Positions 52,826 to 61,225 of a DNA stretch of 64,000 nucleotides are shown here, one piece after another. Position 1 is the first letter of the stretch. Each line of letters starts with the position of its first letter. The notes below the pieces were generated by a model, which did no database searches, had not been told where the DNA came from, and saw nothing but the letters and a program-made list of their open reading frames with translations. Source of the DNA: Pseudomonas fluorescens (lineage in GTDB: Bacteria > Pseudomonadota > Gammaproteobacteria > Pseudomonadales > Pseudomonadaceae). The position numbers and the translations under genes are program-made. The stretch is from assembly GCF_001708445.1 (NCBI RefSeq), contig NZ_CP015637.1:1551001-1615000 (forward strand), given 5' to 3'.

Positions 52826-53386
52826 ATGTCCACCCCCACAGTTCGCGAACAATTCCTTGTTATCAGTGCCCTCGGCGCCAACCCCATGGAGCTGACCAAC
52901 GTCCTGTGCCGCGCCAGCCATGAAAACCGCTGCGCCGTCGTGACCTCGCGCCTGACCCGCCATGGCGAGTGCAGTGCGCTGGTGTTGCAGATCTCCGGCA
53001 CCTGGGACGCCCTGGCGCGCCTTGAGACTGGCCTGCCGGGCCTGGCCAAGAAGCACGACTTCACCGTCAACGTGGTGCGCAGCGCCGCCCTGGAGAACCG
53101 TCCCCAGGCCCTGCCTTATGTCGCGTATGTCAGCTCGGCCTATCGCTCGGACATCGTCAATGAGCTGTGCCAGTTCTTTATCGACCATAACGTCGAACTG
53201 GAGAACCTGACCTGCGACACGTACCAGGCCCCGCAAACCGGCGGCACCATGCTCAATGCCACCTTCACCGTGACCTTGCCGGCCGGCGTGCAGATCAGCT
53301 GGTTGCGCGACCAGTTCCTGGACTTCGCCGATGCCTTGAACCTTGACGCGCTGATCGAGCCTTGGCGCCCACAGAACCCAATGTAA
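52826..53386 (+). CDS. gcvR: Glycine cleavage system regulatory protein GcvR (ACT domains)
   Basis: A 186-residue protein with two ACT domains (about 8-80 and 95-175). It starts 'TVREQFLVISALGANPMELTNVLCRAS'. Homologues bind glycine and antagonise GcvA. AGGAAGG precedes the ATG. It is followed by bcp at 10 bp in the same direction, the common Pseudomonas order. Confidence 0.9.
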   Translation: MSTPTVREQFLVISALGANPMELTNVLCRASHENRCAVVTSRLTRHGECSALVLQISGTWDALARLETGLPGLAKKHDFTVNVVRSAALENRPQALPYVAYVSSAYRSDIVNELCQFFIDHNVELENLTCDTYQAPQTGGTMLNATFTVTLPAGVQISWLRDQFLDFADALNLDALIEPWRPQNPM

Positions 53387-53396
53387 GGAACCCTCC

Positions 53397-53870
53397 ATGG
53401 CGGTAGTCATCGACAAACCCGTAGCCGATTTCGAAGCCCCGGCCACCAGCGGCCAGACCTTCAGCATCAAAGCCCTCAAGGGCAAGCAAGTGGTGATCTA
53501 CTTCTACCCGAAGGACAGCACCCCGGGCTGCACCACTGAAGGCCAGGGTTTCCGTGACCAGTACGCAGCGTTCAAGGCCGCCAACACCGAGGTGTTTGGC
53601 GTGTCGCGCGACAGCGTGAAGTCCCACGAGAACTTCAAGGGCAAGCAGGCATTCCCCTTTGAGCTGATCAGCGACAAGGACGAGGCGGTTTGCCAACTGT
53701 TCGATGTCATCAAGCTGAAGAAGCTATACGGCAAGGAATACCTGGGTGTGGATCGCAGCACGTTCCTGATCGATAGCGAAGGAGTACTGCGTCAGGAATG
53801 GCGCGGCGTGAAAGTGCCGGGGCATGTGGACGCTGTGTTGGCGGCGGCGCAGGCTTTGAACAAGGCCTGA
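53397..53870 (+). CDS. bcp: Thiol peroxidase Bcp (peroxiredoxin Q), 1-Cys type
   Basis: A 157-residue AhpC/TSA-fold peroxiredoxin that reduces organic hydroperoxides and H2O2. The peroxidatic Cys45 lies in 'DSTPGCTTEGQGF'. The resolving Cys found five residues on in E. coli Bcp is Gln50 here, and other Cys is only at 97, so it is 1-Cys-like or uses an alternative resolving residue. It is co-transcribed with gcvR; an inverted repeat follows that may end transcription. Confidence 0.93.
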   Translation: MAVVIDKPVADFEAPATSGQTFSIKALKGKQVVIYFYPKDSTPGCTTEGQGFRDQYAAFKAANTEVFGVSRDSVKSHENFKGKQAFPFELISDKDEAVCQLFDVIKLKKLYGKEYLGVDRSTFLIDSEGVLRQEWRGVKVPGHVDAVLAAAQALNKA

Positions 53871-53887
53871 TCAGCAGCGCGAGCCAC

Positions 53888-53960
53888 TGTAACGAGGGCG
53901 CTTGCTCCCGCTGGGCTGCGAAGCAGCTCCGATAAAAAGGCAGCAAGCGCCCTCGTCACA
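53888..53960. repeat. REPIN-like inverted repeat between bcp and PerM-like gene
   Basis: 19-base arms 'tgtaacgagggcgcttgct' and 'agcaagcgccctcgtcaca', one mismatch apart, frame an inner hairpin 'gggctgcgaagcagctcc'. It lies between convergent genes and probably helps to terminate transcription. It is a further REP sequence class, unrelated in arm sequence to the GAGCGGG copies. Confidence 0.8.
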
Positions 53961-53973
53961 ATTCGCCCTGCCG

Positions 53974-55044
53974 CTATAACAAAGGCGCCACCACCGGCTC
54001 CTGCCGCGGCCACGCGTCCAGCACCGCCTTGAACAGCGTTGCCAGGGGAATCGCAAAGAACACCCCCCAAAATCCCCACAACCCGCCGAACAACAATACC
54101 GCGCAGATGATTGCCACCGGGTGCAGGTTGACGGCTTCGGAGAACAGCAGCGGCACCAGCACGTTGCCGTCCAGGGTCTGGATAATCCCGTACACCGCCA
54201 TCAGGTAGATGAACTGGTCGCTCCAGCCCCACTGGAACAGGGCGATCAATGTGACCGGTACCGTCACCACCACGGCGCCGACATACGGTACCACCACGGA
54301 AATGCCGACCAGCAAGGCCAACAGCGCTGCGTAGTTCAAGTCCAGGGCGATAAAGGCGATGTAGGTCACGCCCCCACAGATAATGATCTCAATGACCTTG
54401 CCCCGAATGTAGTTGGCAATCTGCCGGTTCATCTCCTCAGCCACCCGGGTAATCAGCGCCCGCTCGCGCGGCAGGTAGCCACTGACCCAGCGACCGATCA
54501 TTGCGCGGTCTTTAAGGAAGAAGAACACCAGGATCGGCACCAGCACCAGGTAGATCATGATATTGACCAGCAGCGGCAGGCTGGACAGGGAAAAAGTAAG
54601 CGCCCATTGGCCGAATTTTCCGATCTCGCCACGGGCCACTTCGATGGCCTGTAGCACCTGCTCGTCCGATACCAGGTGCGGATAGCGCTCCGGCAACAGC
54701 AGCAACAGTGACTGCCATTTGGCGAGCATGCCCGGCAGCTCGTTGAACAGGGTGATCAATTGGTGCCACAACAGCGGTACCACGATCACGATAAAGACCA
54801 GCAGCAACCCCATGAACAAGGCAAACACCAAGCCCACCGCCGCCGCGCCCGGCAAGCGCAGACGCTCCAGGGTGGTAACCAGGCCTTGCATCAGGTAGGC
54901 CAGCACCATCCCCGCCAGCACCGGCGCGAGCATGCCGCCCAAGGTGAGTACGGCGGTGAACGCGAGGAAGAGCAGGACCGCCAGCACCACGGCTTCTTCA
55001 TCGGAAAAGTAACGCTGAATCCAGTCTCGTAACACCTTGAACAT
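53974..55044 (-). CDS. AI-2E/PerM-family membrane protein
   Basis: A 356-residue protein with about eight membrane segments in the PerM/TqsA pattern: two N-terminal helices (about 18-45, 65-90), a cytoplasmic amphipathic stretch (about 95-145), then further helices with 'YLMAVYGIIQTLDGNVLVPLLFSEAVNLHPV'. The family exports or moves small molecules or ions; the substrate is unknown. The ATG at 55044 is preferred to a TTG one codon before. It lies 32 bp after the TusA-like gene on the same strand. Confidence 0.85.
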   Translation of the reverse strand: MFKVLRDWIQRYFSDEEAVVLAVLLFLAFTAVLTLGGMLAPVLAGMVLAYLMQGLVTTLERLRLPGAAAVGLVFALFMGLLLVFIVIVVPLLWHQLITLFNELPGMLAKWQSLLLLLPERYPHLVSDEQVLQAIEVARGEIGKFGQWALTFSLSSLPLLVNIMIYLVLVPILVFFFLKDRAMIGRWVSGYLPRERALITRVAEEMNRQIANYIRGKVIEIIICGGVTYIAFIALDLNYAALLALLVGISVVVPYVGAVVVTVPVTLIALFQWGWSDQFIYLMAVYGIIQTLDGNVLVPLLFSEAVNLHPVAIICAVLLFGGLWGFWGVFFAIPLATLFKAVLDAWPRQEPVVAPLL

Positions 55045-55076
55045 CAATCAACCTCAGACAATGGGGGGCAAACGGC

Positions 55077-55316
55077 TCAGGCCTTGCGCAACCAGTAACA
55101 GTAGACGCCGGCTGCATCTTCTTCATGCAACAACGTGTGGCCTGCCAGTTTGGCAAAGGTGCGAAAGTCACGCTGGGAACCTGCGTCCGTGGCGATCACC
55201 TTGAGTATTGCGCCACTGGCCAAACGATTGAGTTCCAACTTGGCCTTGAGCAAGGGCAACGGGCAATTGAGGCCGCTGGCATCGAGTTCGGCATCAAAGG
55301 CTACAGCGTCGGTCAT
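55077..55316 (-). CDS. TusA-family sulfurtransferase-like protein
   Basis: A 79-residue SirA/TusA-fold protein with the conserved 'LNCPLPLLKAK' (Cys-Pro-x-Pro) at 16-26, in which the Cys carries persulfide sulfur. It may relay sulfur for tRNA thiolation or other pathways, but a second tusA may exist elsewhere. It is divergent from bepA across 94 bp and lies 32 bp before the PerM-like gene. Confidence 0.88.
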   Translation of the reverse strand: MTDAVAFDAELDASGLNCPLPLLKAKLELNRLASGAILKVIATDAGSQRDFRTFAKLAGHTLLHEEDAAGVYCYWLRKA

Positions 55317-55410
55317 GGTTTTACTCCGGGCAGCGTTCGGGGTGCTTAGAATATCTGGTCCGAAGCTCAGTGTCCGGCTACAGTAAGCTCTTTGTCCAAA
55401 GGCTCTGTGC

Positions 55411-56844
55411 ATGACTTTCTTGCGCCCCACCCTGCTGACGCTGGCTTGCCTGCTGGCCTCTCCAGGCTTCGCTGACGACCTGCCGTCACTTGGCGACGCC
55501 AGCTCTGCCATTGTCTCGCCACAACAGGAATACCAACTGGGTCGTGCCTGGCTGGCTTACCTGCGCGGCCAGGTCTCACAGCTTAACGACCCGCAGCTCA
55601 AGGATTACGTCGAAACCAGCGTGTACAAGCTGGTGGAGACCAGCCAGGTCAATGACCGGCGCCTGGAGTTCATCCTGATCGACAGCCCGCAGCTCAACGC
55701 CTTTGCCGCACCTGGCGGCATTGTGGGGGTCAACGGCGGCCTGTTCCTGAATGCGCAGACCGAAGGTGAGTACGCTTCAGTGCTGGCTCACGAATTGGCT
55801 CACTTGTCGCAACGCCATTTCGCCCGAGGCGTGGAAGCACAGCAACGCATGCAGATCCCGATGATGGCCGCCTTGCTTGGCGGCATCATTGCTGCAGCCG
55901 CAGGTGCCGGCGATGCCGGTATTGCCGCGATCGCCGGCACCCAGGCCGCTGCGATCCAGGAGCAACGAAGGTTCTCTCGCCAGAATGAGCAAGAGGCCGA
56001 CCGTATCGGCATCCTCAACCTTGAAAAAGCCGGTTACGACCCGCGCTCCATGCCGACCATGTTCGAGCGCCTGATGCGCCAATACCGCTTCGACGCCAAG
56101 CCCCCTGAATTCCTGCTGACTCACCCGGTAACCGAATCGCGGATCGCCGACACCCGCAACCGCGCGGAGCAAGCCAAGCCCGGTGGCAAGGAAGACAGTC
56201 TGCGCTATCAGTTGATTCGCGCACGGGTGCAGTTGCAATACGAAGACACGCCTGGGCTGGCCGCCAAGCGCTTTCAGGCACAGTTGGACGAGAACCCGAA
56301 GAACGATGTGGCGCGCTATGGCCTGGCCATTGCCCAGATCAAGGGCACCCAGCTCAAGCAAGCCAGGGAAAACCTGGCCCCGTTGCTGGCCAAGGCCCCC
56401 AACGACATCACCTACAACCTCGCGCAAATCGAGCTGGACATCACCAGCAATCACTTGCCGGATGCCCAGCAACGGACCGACCGGATGCTTACCCAGTACC
56501 CCGGCAACTATCCGCTGAACCAGGTGCGGGTTGACTTGCTGCTCAAGCAGAACCGCACCGCCGATGCAGAAAAAGCCCTGGACGGCTTGCTCAAGTCCCG
56601 CCCGGACGATCCGGACGTGTGGTATCAGGTCGCGGAGACGCGCGGCTTGTCCGGCAACATCATCGGCCTGCATCAGGCTCGCGCCGAGTACTTTGCACTG
56701 GTGGGCGATTTCCAGCAGGCGATCCAGCAGCTGGACTTTGCCAAGCGCCGCGCCGGCAACAACTTCCCCCTGTCATCCCGCATCGATGCACGCCAGCGCG
56801 AGCTGATCGAACAGGAACGCCTGGTCAAAGGGATGATGAGTTAA
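55411..56844 (+). CDS. bepA: BepA/M48 periplasmic metalloprotease with TPR domain
   Basis: A 477-residue protein with a signal peptide (about 1-21). The M48 zinc motif HELAH is at 127-131 with the third ligand Glu195 in 'NEQEAD'. A TPR-rich C-terminal half (about 265-470) follows. BepA degrades or assists outer membrane proteins at the Bam complex and LptD, complementing bamC upstream. A strong bidirectional terminator follows, and mucD converges on it. Confidence 0.92.
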   Translation: MTFLRPTLLTLACLLASPGFADDLPSLGDASSAIVSPQQEYQLGRAWLAYLRGQVSQLNDPQLKDYVETSVYKLVETSQVNDRRLEFILIDSPQLNAFAAPGGIVGVNGGLFLNAQTEGEYASVLAHELAHLSQRHFARGVEAQQRMQIPMMAALLGGIIAAAAGAGDAGIAAIAGTQAAAIQEQRRFSRQNEQEADRIGILNLEKAGYDPRSMPTMFERLMRQYRFDAKPPEFLLTHPVTESRIADTRNRAEQAKPGGKEDSLRYQLIRARVQLQYEDTPGLAAKRFQAQLDENPKNDVARYGLAIAQIKGTQLKQARENLAPLLAKAPNDITYNLAQIELDITSNHLPDAQQRTDRMLTQYPGNYPLNQVRVDLLLKQNRTADAEKALDGLLKSRPDDPDVWYQVAETRGLSGNIIGLHQARAEYFALVGDFQQAIQQLDFAKRRAGNNFPLSSRIDARQRELIEQERLVKGMMS

Positions 56845-56857
56845 ACCCATCACCCAC

Positions 56858-56898
56858 AAAAAAGCCCCGCCTTCGCTGAACGAAGGCGGGGCTTTTTT
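56858..56898. terminator. Bidirectional terminator between bepA and mucD
   Basis: An 18-base inverted repeat, GCCCCGCCTTCG arms with A/T runs and a five-base loop, ends both convergent genes with T tracts on each strand. Confidence 0.95.
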
Positions 56899-56909
56899 AT
56901 TGGGCTGTG

Positions 56910-58346
56910 TTACTCAGCCAGCTTGAAGGTAATGAAGCTGGCACGGCCCTGACGCAATACCCGCATCGATACCGTACGGTTCTTCGGCAGCGCCTTGGCG
57001 ATGTCGGTGAACTGCTTGGTGTTGTCGATCGCCTGATTGTTCAGGTGAGTAATCACGTCACCTGGCTGCAGGCCAATCAACGCCGCAGGGCCGTCCTGGA
57101 CTTCCTTGATCACCACGCCGCTTTTCAGGTCGAAGGTCTTTTTCTGCTCATCGGTCAGCTCGGCCACGGCAATACCCAGGCGATTGCTGCTGCGTTCGGC
57201 GCCCGGCTTGGTGTTACCCAGGGCGTCGAGGGTCGCGCCTTCTTCAGGGATCGCGCCAACGGTCAGTTCAACGTTCTGGCGCTTGCCTTCACGGATCACT
57301 TCCAGCTTGGCCTTGCTACCTGCCTTGAGTGCGCCCACCAGGTGCGGCAGGTCTGCCGACATGATGATCGGCTGGCCATTCATGCTCAGGATCACGTCGC
57401 CCACTTGCAGGCCGCCTTTGGCAGCAGGGCCGTCATCCTGGATCTGCGCGACCAGGGCACCCGCCGGTTTGTCGAGGCCGAAGGATTCAGCCAGGTCTTT
57501 GTTCACTTCCTGAATCACTACGCCCAACCAGCCACGGCTGACCTTGCCACCGCTTTTCAGCTGGTTGGAAACATCCATGGCCACGTCGATCGGGATGGCG
57601 AACGACACGCCCATGAACCCACCGGAACGGGTGTAGATCTGCGAGTTGATCCCCACCACTTCGCCGTTCAGGTTGAACAGTGGACCACCGGAGTTGCCCG
57701 GGTTGATCGGCACGTCGGTCTGGATGAACGGTACATAGTTTTCGTTCGGCAGGCTGCGACCGATGGCGCTGACAATACCCTGGGTCACCGTATGGTCAAA
57801 GCCAAACGGCGAACCGATTGCCACTACCCATTGCCCTGCCTTCAGGTCCTGGGACTTGCCCAGTTTCAGCACCGGCAGGTCCTTGCCATCGATTTTCAGC
57901 AAGGCCACGTCGGAACGAGGATCGGTGCCGACCAGCTTGGCTTTCAACTCACTGCGGTCGGCCAGGCGCACCAGAATCTCGTCAGCGTCGGCAATCACAT
58001 GGTTGTTGGTGAGGATGTAGCCATCCGGCGAAATGATGAAGCCAGAGCCCAGGGATTGCGCTTCACGCTGACCGCCACCACGGGGGGATCGCTGTTGCGG
58101 CGGCATGCCACGCTCGAAGAACTCGCGCAGCATCGGCGGCAAGCCCTCCAGGTCGGGCATCTGCTGGTTCGAGACTTTGCGATCCGGCAATTTCTGCGTG
58201 GTACTGATATTCACCACGGCAGGCGAGGCTTGCTCAACCAGTTGAGTGAAGTCAGGCAGCTCGACCGCTTGCGCGGACACGGCCTGACCCAGCACCAATA
58301 CCGTGGCGACTATGGATAGGTAAGACTTCAAACGTGGTATCGACAT
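56910..58346 (-). CDS. mucD: Periplasmic serine protease MucD (DegP/HtrA family)
   Basis: A 478-residue protease with signal peptide (hydrophobic 10-26). The trypsin-like catalytic triad is His116 ('TNNHVI'), Asp146 ('RSDVALL') and Ser219 ('GNSGGP'); two PDZ domains (about 265-355 and 375-470) follow. It degrades misfolded envelope proteins and restrains AlgU. In P. aeruginosa it is the last gene of algU-mucABCD; here it follows mucB after 235 bp with no mucC. Confidence 0.95.
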   Translation of the reverse strand: MSIPRLKSYLSIVATVLVLGQAVSAQAVELPDFTQLVEQASPAVVNISTTQKLPDRKVSNQQMPDLEGLPPMLREFFERGMPPQQRSPRGGGQREAQSLGSGFIISPDGYILTNNHVIADADEILVRLADRSELKAKLVGTDPRSDVALLKIDGKDLPVLKLGKSQDLKAGQWVVAIGSPFGFDHTVTQGIVSAIGRSLPNENYVPFIQTDVPINPGNSGGPLFNLNGEVVGINSQIYTRSGGFMGVSFAIPIDVAMDVSNQLKSGGKVSRGWLGVVIQEVNKDLAESFGLDKPAGALVAQIQDDGPAAKGGLQVGDVILSMNGQPIIMSADLPHLVGALKAGSKAKLEVIREGKRQNVELTVGAIPEEGATLDALGNTKPGAERSSNRLGIAVAELTDEQKKTFDLKSGVVIKEVQDGPAALIGLQPGDVITHLNNQAIDNTKQFTDIAKALPKNRTVSMRVLRQGRASFITFKLAE

Positions 58347-58581
58347 ACAGCTCCCGTTACGACGAGCAGGGTTGAGCGACAGGGTTCAAAAAACGCCGGA
58401 AACTGCGACCGACATCTTTGTTCCGCGAACAAAACAAGGCCAGAGCCGACATGCCCTGACCTATAAAAAACATGAGGGATTTTTGCAAGTGAAAATGCTG
58501 ATCCGGACATTTCATGTCTCTCGGCAACCAACCTGGCAGGGACTTAGAGTGAAAGGTCAGGATGAACATAAGATTAACGAC
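58347..58581. other. mucB-mucD gap lacking mucC
   Basis: 235 bases with no reading frame of mucC character. Any mucD promoter could lie here. In P. aeruginosa mucC occupies this place. Confidence 0.6.
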
Positions 58582-59544
58582 TCACGGCTTGGTCACTGGC
58601 TTTTTATCACCGCGTACCGACAGCGCGATGCGCTCGGCAGTGCCAATCGGGATTTCGCCGACGACCGTCACCATCATTTCTCCCTCCACCGTGTTCAGGC
58701 GGCGAGACACAGCAACCGTAGGGCCTAGCTGTGTACGAGTTTCCGACACGCTTACGTCGCTGATCGGCTCAAGAAACACCGAAAAACGCGCCAGCCCATC
58801 TTCGTACATCAGGCTATCGACGGTTGCTTTGGTCTGGGTGTCTTTACGGGTACTGCGACTGGTCAACTGAAATCCGGGAGGCAGCCATTCAAGGTGCCAG
58901 GCCTCCGTAGCCTCGACTTCAGGCGCCTTGCTGTTGACGACTGCAATAGGCGTGCATTCGCTGCTGGGCTGCAAGTCACGGTCATCTGGCAGGACCGCAG
59001 TGTTCAGTCGCGTGAACTGGAAGCGCTCGAGTAATTGACCCTGGTCATTGAGCAGCAGGGACTTGAGCGGCAAGGCAGTCTCACGGTCCAGATGCAACTC
59101 GAACCCATAACGGTATTGGTCGCGCGGGGTGATCGACACAATCACTGCATTACGACCGGCCACGCGAGATTTGCCGATAACGGCCAGTTCGTAGAATTGA
59201 GTGAGTTTTTGCGGATCAAGCGTACGCGAAGGCGCGTCACGCGAATTACCAAGACCTGCGACCAATGTGCCACTGACGCACTGTGTCCGGCCATCTACGC
59301 GCACGACTTCCTGAGCCGAACCGTCAAGCTGCAAAAGCCGCTCACGGACTTGGCCATCCTGGACACGATGCCAGATGTCATGGGTAGAGAAACTGCCGTT
59401 ACGCTCGTAGACGAACGTCCCTTGAAAGCTTTGCTGCTGCTCTGCACGCCCAAGTCGAGTCAGCCAGTCTTGGGCTTCATCGGCGTGGGCGGGGAGTGCA
59501 AACCAGCCACTAAGCAAAAGCGTAAGGAGCGGTATGGCGCGCAT
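58582..59544 (-). CDS. mucB: Sigma factor AlgU regulatory protein MucB (RseB-like)
   Basis: A 320-residue periplasmic protein with a signal peptide ('LLTLLLSGWFALPAHA'). It has the two RseB domains (N-terminal LolA-like about 25-200; C-terminal about 215-315). It binds the periplasmic part of MucA and blocks its cleavage until envelope stress. It is 16 bp from mucA and forms the algU operon. Length matches MucB of other pseudomonads. Confidence 0.95.
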   Translation of the reverse strand: MRAIPLLTLLLSGWFALPAHADEAQDWLTRLGRAEQQQSFQGTFVYERNGSFSTHDIWHRVQDGQVRERLLQLDGSAQEVVRVDGRTQCVSGTLVAGLGNSRDAPSRTLDPQKLTQFYELAVIGKSRVAGRNAVIVSITPRDQYRYGFELHLDRETALPLKSLLLNDQGQLLERFQFTRLNTAVLPDDRDLQPSSECTPIAVVNSKAPEVEATEAWHLEWLPPGFQLTSRSTRKDTQTKATVDSLMYEDGLARFSVFLEPISDVSVSETRTQLGPTVAVSRRLNTVEGEMMVTVVGEIPIGTAERIALSVRGDKKPVTKP

Positions 59545-59560
59545 AGGGCTCCTTAACGGT

Positions 59561-60148
59561 TCAGCGGTTTTCCAGGCTTGCTGCGCGAGCGTATGGCAAA
59601 GCGCTTTCAGTGCCTTTCAAGGCCGATTCCTGGGCGTGTTGGCGCAGGTAGCCTGGAAGACGCTGGTCCTGCCAGCCGGATTGCCCTTGAAGAACGCCAT
59701 TGGCCATTGGGCCAGTGGTTTCGGAGCTTTCCTTGTAGCCGGCCAGTACAGCTGGGCCCTTGACTTGGGGACCGGCCATGACCGGCTGCTGGGTCTGCTG
59801 GGCCAGTTCGGCACCGGCGATCTCGTCCTGGTTGTACAGGCGAACACCGGCCAATACGGCAACAGTCACCGAAGCAGCCACTGCCAGACGACCCAGGCTA
59901 CGCCACGGTCCACGCGCAGCTTTTGCCGGAACGGCTTCATCAGCCAGTGCAGCAGAAACGGCCGCAGCAATATCCAGACGAGGGATTAGGAGATCCTTGT
60001 GCATCACCGCCCGAGCAACTTGGTAACGAGACCAGGTGTCACGGGTTTCGGCATCATCAAATGCGTTGAGCACTCGACGAAGTTCCAGTTCATCCGCTTC
60101 GTTATCCATCACTGCGGACAGCGATTCCTGCAGGGCATCACGACTCAT
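59561..60148 (-). CDS. mucA: Anti-sigma factor MucA
   Basis: A 195-residue inner membrane anti-sigma factor. The cytosolic part (1-85) starts 'LQESLSAVMDNEADELELRRVL' and binds AlgU. A membrane helix is at about 88-106 ('LAVAASVTVAVLAGVRL'), and the periplasmic domain (110-195) is cleaved during envelope stress. No premature stop, so the strain looks non-mucoid at this locus. It is 32 bp after algU and 16 bp before mucB. Confidence 0.96.
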   Translation of the reverse strand: MSRDALQESLSAVMDNEADELELRRVLNAFDDAETRDTWSRYQVARAVMHKDLLIPRLDIAAAVSAALADEAVPAKAARGPWRSLGRLAVAASVTVAVLAGVRLYNQDEIAGAELAQQTQQPVMAGPQVKGPAVLAGYKESSETTGPMANGVLQGQSGWQDQRLPGYLRQHAQESALKGTESALPYARAASLENR

Positions 60149-60180
60149 GGCGGTTCCTCTCTTGGCTGTCGCCGCTGTCT

Positions 60181-60762
60181 TTAGTTTTCCTGCAACAACG
60201 GTTGCAAGGCTTTATCGATGGCTTCCCGGGCCCGGAAAATCCGTGACCTTACAGTCCCCACCGGACACTGCATGACGCTCGCAATGTCTTCGTAACTCAG
60301 ACCATCGAATTCACGTAAAGTTAACGCCGTACGCAAATCTTCTGGCAGTTGCTGAATTGTGCGATGAACGGTTCCTTCGATCTCGTCGCGCAGCAATGCA
60401 CGCTCCGGCGACTCGAGATCTTTGAGGCCGTGATCACCATCGTAAAATTCTGCATCTTCTGAACTTACATCACTATCCGGTGGGCGGCGTCCGCGAGACA
60501 CCAGATAGTTCTTCGCCGTGTTGATGGCGATGCGATATAGCCACGTGTAAAACGCACTATCACCGCGAAAATTGCCCAGTGCACGGTATGCCTTGATAAA
60601 GGCTTCCTGTGCAACGTCCTGCGCTTCATGGGTGTCGTGCACAAACCGCACGATCAACCCGAGAATTTTGTGCTGGTATTTCAGCACTAGCAGATCAAAA
60701 GCTCGCTTGTCGCCGCGTTGAACGCGCTCGACCAGCTGCTGATCCTCTTCCTGGGTTAGCAT
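60181..60762 (-). CDS. algU: RNA polymerase sigma factor AlgU (sigma-22, RpoE family)
   Basis: A 193-residue ECF sigma factor, the regulator of alginate and envelope-stress genes. 'LVLKYQHKILGLIVRFVHDTHEAQDVAQEAFIKAYRAL' and 'WLYRIAINTAKNYL' mark region 2, and 'LTLREFDGLSYEDIASVMQCPVGTVRSRIFRAR' region 4. The ATG at 60762 has GAGGAG upstream. Its own AlgU-type promoter is about 60 bp upstream. First gene of the algU-mucA-mucB-mucD operon. Confidence 0.98.
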   Translation of the reverse strand: MLTQEEDQQLVERVQRGDKRAFDLLVLKYQHKILGLIVRFVHDTHEAQDVAQEAFIKAYRALGNFRGDSAFYTWLYRIAINTAKNYLVSRGRRPPDSDVSSEDAEFYDGDHGLKDLESPERALLRDEIEGTVHRTIQQLPEDLRTALTLREFDGLSYEDIASVMQCPVGTVRSRIFRAREAIDKALQPLLQEN

Positions 60763-60820
60763 GAACACTCCTCGTTGTACTTGAAGGAGGCTTGCATAAC
60801 TAAACGATCAGGCTTGCAAA

Positions 60821-60848
60821 CATAGACTAGGACTTTTCGCAAAAGTTC
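60821..60848 (-). promoter_or_regulatory. AlgU (sigma-22) autoregulatory promoter of algU
   Basis: On the minus strand the sequence reads GAACTT, 16 bases, TCTATG, close to the AlgU consensus GAACTT-N16/17-TCtgA. It lies 58 bases upstream of the algU start, supporting autoregulation. Confidence 0.85.
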
Positions 60849-61113
60849 TCCCCCTCCAAGCAAGTTTCCGGCATGCACTGATTTGGCACACACGAAAAAC
60901 GCAGTACGGGCAACGCCGACTGCGCGAATAATCTTGTCGTCGGTTTTCTGACGCGTCCAATGCTCCCGACGGGCCAATAAACTCAACGTTTTCCCAGCTT
61001 CCGGGCAACCTGCTATTGAGTCGGAGCTTATGCAAAAAGTTCCCGTTTCAATAACTGGCCGATTTTACCCTGGCTGTGCACCGTAATCTCACATTGCCAC
61101 GAATGCGCGGCTA

Positions 61114-61140
61114 TTGTGCCGCTCCCCCCCTCTATATACT
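61114..61140 (+). promoter_or_regulatory. Candidate promoter of nadB
   Basis: TTGTGC and TATACT separated by 15 bases, about 85 bases upstream of nadB. The spacing is short, so this is weak. Confidence 0.3.
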
Positions 61141-61225
61141 AGTAGCCCGTGTGCCCCTTTGATTCGCCGATCCAGGCGTCCTGTTTGCGCCAATCCTTCG
61201 GATCGCTTTTTGCGGAATCCTTCCA

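Larger units (their letters stand above)
60763..61225. other. algU/nadB divergent control region
   Basis: 463 bases between divergent genes. The algU side carries the AlgU-type promoter listed separately. The nadB side carries a possible sigma-70 promoter. No further gene is seen. Confidence 0.7.
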
